From positions 238,574 through 302,573 of the forward strand of contig JAQGDG010000153.1 in NCBI GenBank assembly GCA_029844215.1: a DNA stretch of 64,000 bases. The letters run 5' to 3'. The translations under genes and the position numbers were made by a program. The DNA comes from Przewalskia tangutica. Lineage: Eukaryota > Streptophyta > Magnoliopsida > Solanales > Solanaceae. The notes beneath the pieces were generated by a model. That model was not told the DNA's origin. It searched no databases and saw only the letters and a program-made list of their open reading frames with translations. Shown here piece after piece: positions 11,418 through 23,232 of this stretch; within the stretch, counting starts at the first letter, position 1; the number at the start of each line of letters is the position of its first letter.

Positions 11418-13721
11418 TAAAGTGTGCTGGCGGGGTTCTGAGCCCCGCCCGCCCGACCCCAACAACCTCAGACGATATTCTATCGGTGATCAGACGGACC
11501 AAGAAAAAATATCGACCCCGAAACCGACCCCACCCCTACCCCACCCCGACCCTAACCCCAACCCACACACGCCCGACCCCTTCTAGCCGTTGCACAACGA
11601 CTTTGTCCAATTTGGTCGTTGCCAGGTCTGCGGCAAATCCCCTCCCCACCCCAACCCCCGACCCCCAATATTTATTTTTAACCCTTAAGTTATTATATTT
11701 ACACTTTAACCCAATTTTCCAACTATAAATACTTCATTTTCTCTTCATTCTTTCTCACTAATCTTCCTACAATCTCTCTAATAATCTCTCAATCTATCTC
11801 TCATTCTCTCTACATTGTCTACTAAGTATTCAATTTTATTTATTCATTTGGGAATTGGGAGTGAAGTTGGTAACTAGCTTGAGGATCATCTGTCGAGCAA
11901 AGTTTCAATTTTCAACATCTCGATTACACGTCGGCGTTTGGTACATTCGTTCCTTTATTAAATTATTATTGTTTCTTTATTTTAATTAGCGCACTTAATT
12001 TCATTATCTTTAACTATTTATTAGCATAAATTAAAATGAAAGGATTAAGAAGTATGTTGGGTATGTCTAGTTCTAGTAGGGGTAAACAAGGGCAAGGGTA
12101 CTTCTTCTAGTCATCCTATTCCTCCTAGAAATAATGATTTTATTGATACTGATAACATTAGATTTAGACGATGAGCTGTTTTTTGGAAATCAACAAGAGT
12201 TTATTTCAGAAGATAATCTAGATGACACACCAACTAATTTAGATGACACGCCCACTAATGCACCTCAAACTGAACTGCCTCATATTCCCCTTAGTATGAG
12301 ACGAGGCCCAACAGAACGAAAATTAACATCACTTGTATGAGCTTTTTTTGAAAGGGACGCAGTAAATAAACAAGCTAGATGCAAAATTTATAAACAATAT
12401 TATAAATTTAAAGTAGGAAAAGGTCAGAGCGGGATGGGTGGTTTAACTACGCATTTGAATAGTTTTTATAAAGTTGTGTGGGATGAATATAAGGCTAAAA
12501 AGAAGACTGACTCAATGCCCTCTCAGTCGGTACAAGGTTCACACACTGTCTATCACCAGGTACAGGGTCAAATTGACCCTATGACAGGGCAACTGTAGGC
12601 CCTAAATAGGATAACATGAAAGATAGGGAAGAACTATCAAAATTAGTTGCAGTGGAGGGTTTGCCTTTTTCATTTCCTGAATCTCCTGGTTTTATTCATT
12701 ATATAAGATCAATGTACAATCCTGCTTATAACGGTTTTCCTAGATCAACTGTTAGGAGAGATGTTTTTAAATTTGCACACAAATATCAACAATATTTACG
12801 TTATTATTTATATCATTACCCTGAAAAAGTATCTATCACATCAGATATAGGCCGTAGTACTAATGATCATGATTATTTAACGGTAACATGTCATTGGGTA
12901 TATTATAAATGGTGTATGCAAAAACGTATTTTAGCATATAGATATATAGATAGTAAACACATTGGTATTTTTATTCAAGAAAATATTTTTTCTGTTTGCG
13001 ATTATTATAACTGATAAAATCATGACTATTACATTAAATAACGCTTTCTAATATTTATGTTGTTAGATTATTAAAAATTGTCTTAACTCCATCTTTTCCA
13101 GCCCATTTTCATATAAAATGTGCATGTCATATTTATAACTTAGTTGTAAAGGATGATATATCACTTTTTGAAGACATTCTTGAAAAAATTCAATTTGCAA
13201 TAAACTATATTTTTAAAAATAATAGAATACAACGATTAAAAGAATATAAAAAAACTTGTCACGATTGTGGTCTACCTTACAGAAAAGTTCCTGAATAAGT
13301 ATGCACTAGATGAAATTATTTATACAATCAACTACGTGTTGCTTATGAGTATAGACAGCCTATAACCCAATTGTTTAACGTCCGTAATCGAAATCCTAAT
13401 GATATGCTTATAGATTCCGATTGGATACAATTTTAGAACTTAATACATTTTTAGAGAAATTTTATCTAGCTACTAAAGAATTTTCCGGTATTTATTATCC
13501 TACTATTTCATCAATGTTATTTTATATAGCTCTAATATTTATATCACTTAGTGAATATTGGCAAAACCAGCTTATAAGGCACATATTAAAAAATGTTTTT
13601 AAAAATGAAAAAATATTTTATTCTTATTCCCCCAATATTTTTTATTAGTGCTGTATTAAATTCGTCTATTAAAATAGACGATTGTAAAAATCTTATTGAA
13701 ACTATTTATAATTACATAGAT
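11418..13721 (+). mobile_element. hAT transposon copy A, 3'-truncated
   Basis: Copy A begins after ATCACAAG (11410-11417), the same 8 bp that flank copy B on both sides. The terminal 200 bp are rich in GACCCC and CCGACC words, typical of hAT subterminal transposase-binding repeats. A leader of TCTCTC-rich DNA follows, then transposase relics. The copy stops at 13721, where duplicated flank begins, so it lacks the dimerisation domain and the 3' end. It retains the intact CCCCC site that in copy B holds the 22 kb LTR element. Confidence 0.85.
12036..13436 (+). pseudogene. hAT (BED-type) transposase relic, copy A
   Basis: Frames in sequence give MKGLRSMLGMSSSSRG, an acidic linker with a repeated LDDTPTN, and a BED-finger remnant AFFERDAVNKQARCK. 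The RNase H-like core follows in 12616-13014 (FRSTVRR-like start, ITSDIGRSTNDHDYLTVT around the first catalytic Asp, then CMQKRILAYRYID). Next is the insertion-domain segment with ISLFEDILEKIQFAINYIFK and CHDCGLPYRKVPE. Inactivating changes include a stop where the BED-finger tryptophan should be (GTATGAGC, 12337-12344), Tyr for a zinc-binding Cys, Tyr for a zinc-binding His, and several frameshifts. Copy B shares the BED changes, so the damage predates the duplication. Confidence 0.8.
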
Positions 13722-14123
13722 TGGGTAATATTGGATTTTGTTGGAAACATCTTCAATGTCAATTTTGAAGGTGTTTGGGTATGATTTGAGGTGAACTTGT
13801 GAAGAACTTTAGAATAAAAACTCGAGGTTGAATTCATATGAATCCATCTATGTATATTCATTTTTCCTTATGTATATAATGTAATCGCGTATATCCATGA
13901 AAATTTATGTGCAATATACAATATGATTTACACAGGTCATAATGGCGTTTATAGAAATCTGTAATATACAACGAAAATTAAATTTATGCATGCGGAACAT
14001 AATTCTTTAAGCGTGGCATAACTTGTGTGGTATTATGATGTAAAAATATAAATTTATATTCCGAAAAAAAACTATTTATTATAAAGAGACAAAAATTGTA
14101 GACCAACACAAAATAGAGGCAAA

Positions 14124-15510
14124 ATGCAAGTGATCCGAGTATATAATGTTATAAGATAATGGCTTGCGTTGGACCCTCCACATAGATTTTGCCATGCACC
14201 TTCACTTTTAGACATGTCCAAAACTAGAAAATAAATTGTTTGTGAATTGTGACAAGAAATTAATTTTTATGAAATCTCCAAATGCAATCATCTATCATAT
14301 GGTCCATCTTTCTGGCACATGAAAGTGATTGCCTTTATCATCATTACAAACATCAAACAAAAACAACTCTTTCTATTGACTATATATAATTAGTTAGAAG
14401 TTTGAAGGTGAGAAAATGTTAGATAAAGGTAAGTCTGGAACATAAATGACCCAAAAAAACAAGCAACCAAAGTATTTTTGCGCAATAAATTATTGCGCAA
14501 AAAGACTTAACTGAGTCGTTATCTCCTTTAGCGTACTAAATTCTTGCCCAATACAAGTCCCATCAAATTTAAATGCACATGGCCTAAAATTTAGCTAAGT
14601 GAGAACATGTTATTCATTCGTCGTGCATAATTCCTTCCCTGAAGAAAATGACACGGTTATCACGATTTTAAATTTTGACACATAATTAGCACAATTATTA
14701 TTATTCCACAAAATATCATATTTTAATAATTTTTTATTAAGAAAATATTTGAAAAGGATAAGTGTCACTAATCAAGAATTCGTTTTTAGTTCCTATTATT
14801 ATGTATTCTCATTTCTCTCTCTTCTTATAACCAAAACTATTAGTTAATTTATAGACACACACATGTTTTTTAATCCAAAAATTGCATTATTTAGAACATT
14901 TATGGGATATACAGGTAACATTTGCATATTGTGGGATAAATATTTTACATAGAATTTTTTTTTCAGTTGAAAAAAAACTCATGTATATTTATGGTATAAA
15001 TGTAATTTTGTAAAAATACCATGTATATTTATGCTATAAATATATTTTTGCAAGAATCTATGTATATTTATGGTATAAAAATACATTTTCAAAGATATCA
15101 TGTATATTTATGCTATAAATATATTTTTGCAAGAATCTATGTATATTTATGGTATAAAAATACATTTTCAAAGATAAATATTTTGTCCAAGAAAGTAGAA
15201 AGAGATTAGTTTGAGATTGATTCACATTTAGAAGTAGGGGTTTTCTTTTGAAAGGTCAATGTTTAGTTGCTATGAAATGGAAACTAAATAGCGTTGCTAT
15301 GGTTATGGAATTATTTTCTAACTATTGACTATCTATAGATTTAAGTTTATGAGGTTTAAAGTTTTTCGTGGTAAGAATTTTAATTAAGAAAATTTGAGTT
15401 AATTTTATTTATTGAAATTTTTATGGTAAAAGCTTAACTTCTTTTATTATAAAATTAGAAGACTTGAGATTAACTTTTTTATGATAAAAAAAAGTTAGAA
15501 AAAAGTTAAC
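14124..15510. other. Copy-B-only segment of the duplication
   Basis: This stretch lies between duplicated blocks in unit B and has no counterpart in unit A, where AGAGGCAAAATG runs straight into AAAAGTTG. It is AT-rich, shows no convincing gene and contains the 40-bp repeats at 14981-15178. It is either an insertion in B or, with ATG microhomology at the joint, a deletion in A. Confidence 0.55.
14981..15178. repeat. Alternating 40-bp tandem repeat
   Basis: Five copies of a unit starting ATGTATATTTATG(G/C)TATAAA. Two variants alternate, one ending in ATATTTTTGCAAGAATCT and one in ATACATTTTCAAAGAT, giving a 79-bp higher-order period. Confidence 0.85.
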
Positions 15511-15686
15511 CTATGAAAAGTTGAATTAGCTTTTTTCTTTGAAATAAAAAAGTTAACTTCAATTTTTATGATAAAAGTGCAACTTTTTGTAATAAGAAAA
15601 TTAACTTGAGTTAGCTTGTTTTATTAAAATTTTTATGGTAAAAATTTAAATTTTTAATTTTTTTTGATAACTAATCTTTTCGATTA

Positions 15687-15694
15687 ATCACAAG
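15687..15694. repeat. hAT copy B target-site duplication, left
   Basis: ATCACAAG here is repeated at 41094-41101. Eight base pairs is the standard hAT duplication length; the two bases before it (TA) also match. Confidence 0.8.
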
Positions 15695-16302
15695 TAAGGT
15701 TGTGTACGGCTGGTTTACCGACCCCGCCCCGACCCCAACAACCCTGTACCGATATTCGGTATCGGTATCGGTCCGGGGCCGAGAAAAAATATCGACCCCG
15801 AAACCGACCCCCCCCCTACCCCCACCCACACACGCCCGACCCCTTCTAGCCGTTGCACAACGACTTTGTCCAATTTGGTCGTCAGGCAACGCTCAAATCC
15901 CCTTCCCCACTCACAAAACCACCTACGCACTAATTTTTATTTTTAACCCTTAAGTTATTATATTTACAATTTAACCCAATTTTTCCAACTATATATACTT
16001 AATTTTATCTTCATTCTTTCTCATTAATCTTCCTACAATCTCTCTCATCATCTCTCAATCTATCTCTCAGTCTCTCTACATTGTCGACTACGTATTCAAT
16101 TTTATTTAGTCATTTGGGAATTGGGAGTGAAGTTGGTAACTAGCTTGAGGATCATCCGTCGAGCAAAGTTTCAATTTTCAACATCTCGATTACACGTCGA
16201 CGTTTGGTACATTCGTTCCTTTATTAAATTATTATTGTTTCTTTATTTTAATTAGCGCACTTAATTTCATTATCTTTAACTATTTATTAGCATAAATTAA
16301 AA

Positions 16303-17710
16303 TGAAAGGATTAAGAAGTATGTTGGGTATGTCTAGTTCTAGTAGGGGTAAACAAGGGCAATGGTACTTCTTCTAGTCATCCTATTCCTCCTAGACAGAA
16401 TGATTTTATTGATACTGATAACATTAAATTTAGACGATGAGCTATTTTTTGGAAATCAACAAGAGTTTATTTCAGAAGATAATCTAAATGACACACCAAC
16501 TAATTTAGATGACACACCCACTAATGCACCTCAAATTGAACTGCCTCATATTCCCCTTAGTATGAGACGAGACCCAACACAACGAAAATTAACATCACTT
16601 GTATGAGCTTTTTTTGAAAGGGACGCAGTAAATCAACAAGCTAGATGCAAAATTTATAAAAAATATTATAAATTTAAAGTAGGAAAAGGTCGGAGCGGGA
16701 CGAGTGGTTTCACTACGCATTTGAATAGTTTTTATAAAGCTGTGTGGGATGAATATAAGGCTAAAAAAAAGACTGAGTCAATGCCCTCTCAGTCGGTACA
16801 AGGTTCACACATTGTCCATCACCAGGTACATGGTCAAATTGACCCTATGACGGGGGCAACTGTTGGCCCTAAATAGGATAACATGAAAGATAGGGAAGAA
16901 TTATCAAAATTAATTGCAGTGGAGGGTTTGCCTTTTTCATTTTCTGAATCTCCTGGTTTTATTCATTATATAAGATCAATGTACAATCCTGCTTATAACG
17001 GTTTTCCTAGATCAACTGTTAGGAGAGATGTTTTTAAATTTGCACACGAATATCAACAATATTTACGTTATTATTTATATCATTTCCCTGGAAAAGTATC
17101 TATCGTATCAGATATAGGTCGTAGTACTAATGATCATGATTATTTAACGGTAACATGTCATTAGGTAGATTATAAATGGTGTATGCAAAAACGTATTTTA
17201 GCATATAGATATATAGATAGTAGGCGCATTGGTATTTTTATTCAAGAAATTATTTCTTCTGTTTGCGATATGTCATAACTGATAAAATCATGACTATTAC
17301 ATTAGATAACGCCTTCTAATATTTCTGTTGTTAGATTATTAAAAACTGTCTTAACTCCATCTTTTCCAGATCATTTTCATATAAAATGTGCATGTCATAT
17401 TTATAACTTAGTTGTAAAGGATGATATATCACTTTTTGAAGACATTCTTGAAAAAATTCAATTTGCTATAAACTATATTTTTTAAAATAATAGAATACAA
17501 CGATTAAAAGAATATAAATAAACTTGTCACGATTGTGGTCTACCTTACAAAAAAGTTCCCGAAGAAATATGTACTAGATGAAATTCTTTATACAATCAAC
17601 TACGTGTTGCTTATGAGTATAGACAACCTATAACCCAATTTTTTTTAACGTCCGTAATCGAAATCCTAATGATATGCTTATAGATTCCGATTTGATACAA
17701 TTTTAGAACT
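16303..17710 (+). pseudogene. hAT transposase relic, copy B N-terminal and core
   Basis: The order and sequence match copy A almost throughout. MKGLRSMLGMSSSSRG starts at 16303, the acidic linker and BED remnant follow, then the core at 16883-17164 (IVSDIGRSTNDHDYLTVT) and the insertion-domain segment with CHDCGLPYKKVPEE. The BED tryptophan codon is TGA, as in copy A. Further lesions differ from copy A, for example a stop after CH at 17161-17163. The frame continues past the nested LTR element into the dimerisation region at 40119-40699. Confidence 0.8.
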
Positions 17711-17898
17711 TAATACATTTTTAGAGAAATTTTATCTAGCTACTAAAGAATTTTTCGGTATTTATTATCCTATTATTTTATCAATGTTATTTTATATAGC
17801 TCTAATATTTATATCACTTAGTGAATATTGACAAAACCAGCTTATAAGGCACATATTAAAAAATGTTTTTAAAAATGAAAAAATATTTTATTCCTATT

Positions 17899-17903
17899 CC
17901 CCC
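17899..17903. repeat. Target site of outer LTR element, left
   Basis: CCCCC precedes the LTR and CCCC follows it at 40000-40003. In hAT copy A the unoccupied site reads ATTCCCCCAATATT, confirming where the insertion happened. The duplication is 4-5 bp and its exact length is hidden by the C-run. Confidence 0.75.
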
Positions 17904-20149
17904 TGTTGACAGTCAATTTTGACCCGTTTTTCGTATATTTATTGCAATTTTAAGTATTTTAGCACACTACATTTTAATCAGCATTTTTTGCATTTTTATC
18001 TTTTTATTTTTAATTAAGCATTATGTCTTTGTTAATATTATGTTTTTATTATTGTTACACCGTCGTTTTATTTTAATAATATTTGCATCTTTTTAAATAA
18101 TTAGTTGACATCCCATTTTTTACTTTTAATCAGGCATTAAACATGTTTTAAATATTGCATTTTAGTATTATTGCGTCGACATTTGCATTTTTATAATTTT
18201 GCATCTTTTTAAATAATTTTTCTGTTAAATAATTAACCAGCCTTCCATTTTTGTCAAACCAGTCCAGTCCAAGACACAATTTGAATCAGTCCAATCCAAT
18301 ACCATTTCTTTTTAATTTCACCCAAAACTTTTCTTTTATTTTTCCCCCCTAAAATCAAATACCATTTTTTATTTCCCCCCCAAAACAATACCCCACTTTT
18401 CATTTTTCCCCCCCAATACCTAACCCTAATCTTACCCTATAAAACAAAAACTTCCCCTTTTCTATTAACCTCACCAGCCTCACCATCCCTACCCCATTCC
18501 GTCGCCCATTCCCACACCCCATTCCAAATGCCTCACCATCCCTACCCCATTCCCGTCACCCCATTCCCGTCACCCCATTCCAGCCGCACCTCACCATCCC
18601 TACCCCATTCCCGTCACCCCATTCCGCATAATTCCACCCTCACCCCATTCCCGCCTCCCTTCCTTCCGCCGCGCGCGCCGCCTCGCCTCACTCTCTCCGT
18701 CGAATCCCTCTATCCCACTATACAACCGTCGAACAGTCGACCACCGTAAATCAATACTATCAACCTCACACCACTCTCCATCACACCACCGAATCACCAC
18801 CATCGCGTTGCCATCGCCCCGCGCCGGCCTCTTTGCAAAATCTGGCCGGAGTTAAACTCCAACGACGCTACTGTTTGGTTCTTCAACTTTGTTGCTATTA
18901 TGTTGTTGTTGGTTGTTGGACTGATTTAATCACTTTATCATGTTTTTTGTTTCGGCAACGCTATTGTTGTTTTTCGACTTTGTTGCTATGATATTGTTGT
19001 GGTTGTGGACTGATATGATTTGTTTTTGGTTTTTGGGTATCTGGACGGAGTTGACGCCGGCGACTTTCTGAAAATTCCGGTGAACTTGGCTATTGCTTCT
19101 ACTATTGTTGACCGCGTTGCTACTGATTTTCGGCCATTTTTTGCTACTTACCATTTGGCTACTGATTTTTGGCTATTTTGTTGCTGATTTTTGGCCATAT
19201 TGCTGGACTGATTTTAGGCTATTTTTGCTATATTTTTGCTGGTTTACTGATTTTGAACATGATACTACACTTCGGTATTAAACTGATTTTGAATATGATA
19301 CTACACTTTGGCCGATGAAAAAGTTATCCGTCGATTTTTGAGGCCTCCACAGTTGCAAAGACGGAAAATAAAATAAATGAAGCTTTCTGGGCAAGGATGA
19401 TTTCTTCCACTTACACCGGATAACCAACATGCGCTGGCAGGGAGAATTCTCGCAGCCGCACTTGTTTAGGCTGTCCCACTTTATATATTTTTTATATCTG
19501 AGCCCTCCGTGTTTAAAACTATTATTGTTTTGGCGCGGATATGAAGGTTTTATTTATTTTATTACTTTTAATAATATTGGCCAATGAAGGAATCCCCGTC
19601 TGATTTCCAAGGCCTCCTCTGTGCAAAAGACGGATTTATTTATTTTTTGCTTTACTTATTAAATTCCTGTCATTACTTTAAAATTATTTATTCTGATACT
19701 AACACTTTTACTAAGTGTTTATGCAGGTAGCCGGAGATCATCTTGTGCAGAAAGCCTAAAAAGGGCTAAAAGATGTCCCGGAATGTTATTTTATATCGCA
19801 TTTAATTTAGTTTTATTATTGTGTAGTGCACTTTATTTTAATTATAAATGCTTAGAATAGGTAGAATAAAAAGAGCAATAAATAATTAACCTAGGTTTGA
19901 ACGAACAACCGTAAGTTAGCGGATCTTAAAGGATGTCTAACCCCTTCCCTTTAGGATAATAAAGAACCCTGATTCAGAATCTCACTAATTTCGCAGACCA
20001 TTAAATGGAAGTCAATTGCAGTATTTTTATTGCAATAAACTAAGTGTCCTAATTCACTATAATAATTAGGTGGCGACTCCTTAAAATACATTTAGGAATC
20101 AACCATAGCAGTAATCCCGTTTCGACTCCGGTTAAAATGGGGTGTTACA
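17904..20149 (+). repeat. 5' LTR of outer element
   Basis: TGTTGACAG...GGTGTTACA. It contains a C-rich stretch with tandem CATCCCTACCCCATTCCCGT-like units (18480-18650) and many TTG-rich words. It is similar throughout to 37813-39999, but differs by recurring multi-base replacements discussed in the findings. Confidence 0.9.
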
Positions 20150-20152
20150 GCA

Positions 20153-20170
20153 TGGCGACTCTGCTGGGGA
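20153..20170 (+). other. Primer-binding site (tRNA-Arg type)
   Basis: TGGCGACTCTGCTGGGGA follows the 5' LTR by three bases. Its complement, TCCCCAGCAGAGTCGCCA, looks like a tRNA-Arg T-arm/acceptor 3' end plus CCA, the primer type reported for Ogre-like elements. Confidence 0.75.
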
Positions 20171-23100
20171 TATCAGGTTCTTGATCATAACATACTCAGG
20201 TTAATTAAATATTGCACTTTATTTTGCTTTTATATTTGTTGTAAATATTTTATATTGTTTGCTTTTATTTTGTAATTAACTACTTTAATTGCTACATTCT
20301 TTTATTGCTTTCCTTAAATTGTCATTCCGTTCATATTTCCTCCATTCTGGAAAATTAACACTATCACACACTACACGCGAGGTGCGCTTGGTGCATCAGC
20401 AAAATTCTTTCTTCAAAACCCAAATTTAGGAGAGTTGGTAATAGACGCGGAGAATCCGGTCCAACCGGTGGCCGCGTAGCCTTCTCACTCGAGTAGTCCG
20501 CTCGGGAACCATTGTGTCTAGTAAGCCAAATCTTAGAAAACTTAAGATAGAGCTATACCACTTTTTATTAAGTCATGCATGCATAAACCTTAGGTGGGTT
20601 AATCCTTGGTATTAACGCCACAATTAGAAATCCACCAAACTTGTCGACGGGTTTCACAACCCAACGACCCATTAGCATACTATGTGTAGCGTGATGATGA
20701 TAGACGGATCTAAGCCTGGTTATGACACATCGAAATTGGAAAGAGTGCACCGTCATTTGGTCGTCATTTCCAACAAAATATTGCAGTTTAACGGCTTGAA
20801 CCTATTTATCATAATCCCGCATATTTGGCGTTTAGACTCACCTCTGGCATAAGGGAGGTCCCAAGCATATTAGGGCACGCGCTTGATTTGCATGTTTTTT
20901 GTTTATTATTGTTTGTCGCTAGCAACTCTGTACATATTGTTTAATTCAATAATTACCCTTTTGTGATTCCGGGTTCGAGCATTTGCATTTTTGCACTTTT
21001 GCTGTCACATTGCAATCAGGACTTCTATTGCGTAAATCACTCTTGAATAGCGCAACTTGGACTTTGTGAAGCATCAACCACCAGTCCGGTCGAACTAATC
21101 AGGGGAGTCTTTGACTATATTGTCACACCTTTGCATTTTTTATTATTTTTGTCATTTTCCTACTCACCTATTTCTCATATTTTTTGCAGGAACGTCGTCC
21201 TCGCAATCTGCCTAGGACGGTCAAAAAAAAAAAAAATCACAATAATGAGCGATAGTTATATTGACTAATAGAAATCAGTTTATACCAGATTCAACGAGAC
21301 ATCGCTCTCAGTTCTTTTATACTTTGTATTTTTATTCATATTTGCAAACTCAATTGATATGTTTAACGTTAATTACATAGTTCTTTCATATCATGCATTT
21401 TACAGCATAATTATTCCGAACTACGCGTGTCTGATTCTCACCACACGGTGTGATACGTAGGCAACCCATCTAGGGTTCGACACCACCACATAAAAAATAA
21501 AATAAAATAATTAAAAATAAATAAATAAATAAGGGACATATTTGGTTTACTCATTCGTTGCATTTATTCAATCACGCACATTTATTCATTTGTTTTATTG
21601 CATTCTTTTACTTTGCATTAGTCTTATAGTGAATAATCATTTGTTTTGCGCAACTTTTATTTTTGCATTTCTTTCATGAATAAATTCTTTTTAAATCATA
21701 CGTTTTACATCATAATTATTCCGAACTACGCGTGTCTGATTCTCACCACACGGTGTGATACGTAGGCAACTCATTTTGGGTTCGACACCATAAAAAATAA
21801 AAAAAAATAAAAAACAAATAAACATATTTTTCTCACTCATGCATCCCATTTATCATGTTTTCGGGCATTCATTTTACTTTGCATTCGTCCACAGTGGACA
21901 ATCATTTATTTTGCACAGCTTTATATTGCTATCCTTTTGATAAATTTTTCCAAGCATACGTTTTATAACATATTTGAATAAACTACGCACACCTGATTCC
22001 CTCGGCGGGATACGTAGGCAGCCCTATTCGAGTTCGGTACCATTTATTCAAAAAATACAAAAAAAAAACAATTATTCGAAAATACAAAAAAAAAGAAATG
22101 TTTTATTCAAAAAAATACAAAAAAAAAAACGTTATTCAAAAAACAAAAAAAAAACATTTTTTTTAGTATTATTGTTTGACTTTGTTGATACCAACACAGT
22201 TACAAATGTGCATAAAAAAAAAAGTGATAATCAGTATGGGTTGACTTTGTGGTAAACCATAGATTCTTTTGGTACCTCTTATTCATACCCGCATATAACA
22301 TTGTCTTGAATGTTTCCAAGATAAGAATGAAGTTGACCTCATCGTTTCATATGCATTGTGTGGTGAGTTATTTGAATAAGTTCAATTGCATTGCATTGTG
22401 ATCTAGAACTTGGCCTGAATGTTTGTTGAGGCGAAATCCTGAGTAACACTCGGTGTAGGAAATGATCGTAGGCTTTCTTTGACCCGTTTGAGCCTTTTCA
22501 GCCTACCAAATAACATTATCCCTAGTATACCCCTTTGAGTCTAAAACCTATTTTTGACAACTGCATATTACACCTATACCCTTTCTGAGTGCGTACGCAC
22601 TATCCCTCTCTTGGCCCGACCTCCTCGAGCGCTTTAGAAATGTGCAAATGGTGACAAAATCTTTGCGTTGAATTCGCAAAGACAAAATTGTAAAAATATT
22701 AAAATTCAAAGCCCTGGCTACTTCAAAAAAAAAAAAAAAAGAAATCAAAAGCCCCGATATAAAATATATATATAACCCCGAAAAAAAAAAAAAAAAAAAA
22801 GAGGGCTTGAATGAAAGATTCAAAGAAGTCAATCTGAAAAACGGGACAAAAGAAAGTAAGTCGGCATTAAAGCACAAATATCAATCATGGACGTAGTTCA
22901 ACTCTCGAGGAATGATTAGTCACTTTTATCCAAATGATATCCATTCCCTTTCCCCAAGCCTACATTATAAGCCCGTGACAAGCCCTACATGATCTTATAC
23001 TGAGAGTTCTCACATTAGTGGATACTTACATGACGGCCAAGCCTATGGTATCACAATTGCATGCATTGAACATCTTTCTGAGTGTGAGAGTACTTCTCTA

Positions 23101-23232
23101 AACGTCCCAAAATTCAAAATACTGAAATATATGTGTGAAATGGGACTTTCTTTCAGTGAGGGCATTTGAAACGTGAGATTATGTGTAGTTCGAAACCTTG
23201 GATGCAAGCAAGTGTGTCGACACTCAGGCATG
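20171..23232. other. Leader/internal region of outer element, part 1
   Basis: Non-coding. The first 350 bp after the primer site match, in inverse orientation, the leader of the nested element: GCGAGGTGCGCTTGGTGCATCA at 20388 and the AAATTTAGGAGAGTTGGTAAT block. The middle contains three GATACGTAGGCA modules. Long A-runs lie at 21220, 22040-22160 and 22720-22800. Reading frames here are lysine or phenylalanine runs from homopolymers. Confidence 0.7.
21418..22041 (+). repeat. Three dispersed GATACGTAGGCA hairpin modules
   Basis: Copies at 21418-21484, 21723-21788 and 21979-22041 share GAACTACG, CTGATTC, a short hairpin, the invariant GATACGTAGGCA and a closing (G)GTTCG block. Two further copies lie at 35565-35627 and 35669-35731 on the far side of the nested element. 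The hairpin stem is CACC/GGTG in the first two copies and TCCC/GGGA in the others. Confidence 0.8.

Larger units (their letters stand above)
10546..13721. repeat. Tandem duplication unit A (flank plus hAT copy A)
   Basis: The sequence from TAGATTGGGTAATATTGG at 10546 onward recurs at 13717 and continues into a second hAT copy. Unit A therefore joins directly to unit B. The junction overlaps by TAGAT, shared by the hAT interior (TAGATACAC at about 40082) and the flank (TAGATTGGG). Unit B lacks about 280 bp present in A (about 10803-11087) and has about 1.4 kb absent from A (14124-15510). Confidence 0.85.

Noticed and set aside
21474..21484. tRNA gene suggested by a perfect box B, GGTTCGACACC
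   Set aside because: No cloverleaf or box A at the right distance; noted only as part of the repeated module.
21974..22255. 93-codon Lys-rich frame
   Set aside because: Made of A-runs between repeated TATTCAAAAAA words in a non-coding retroelement leader.
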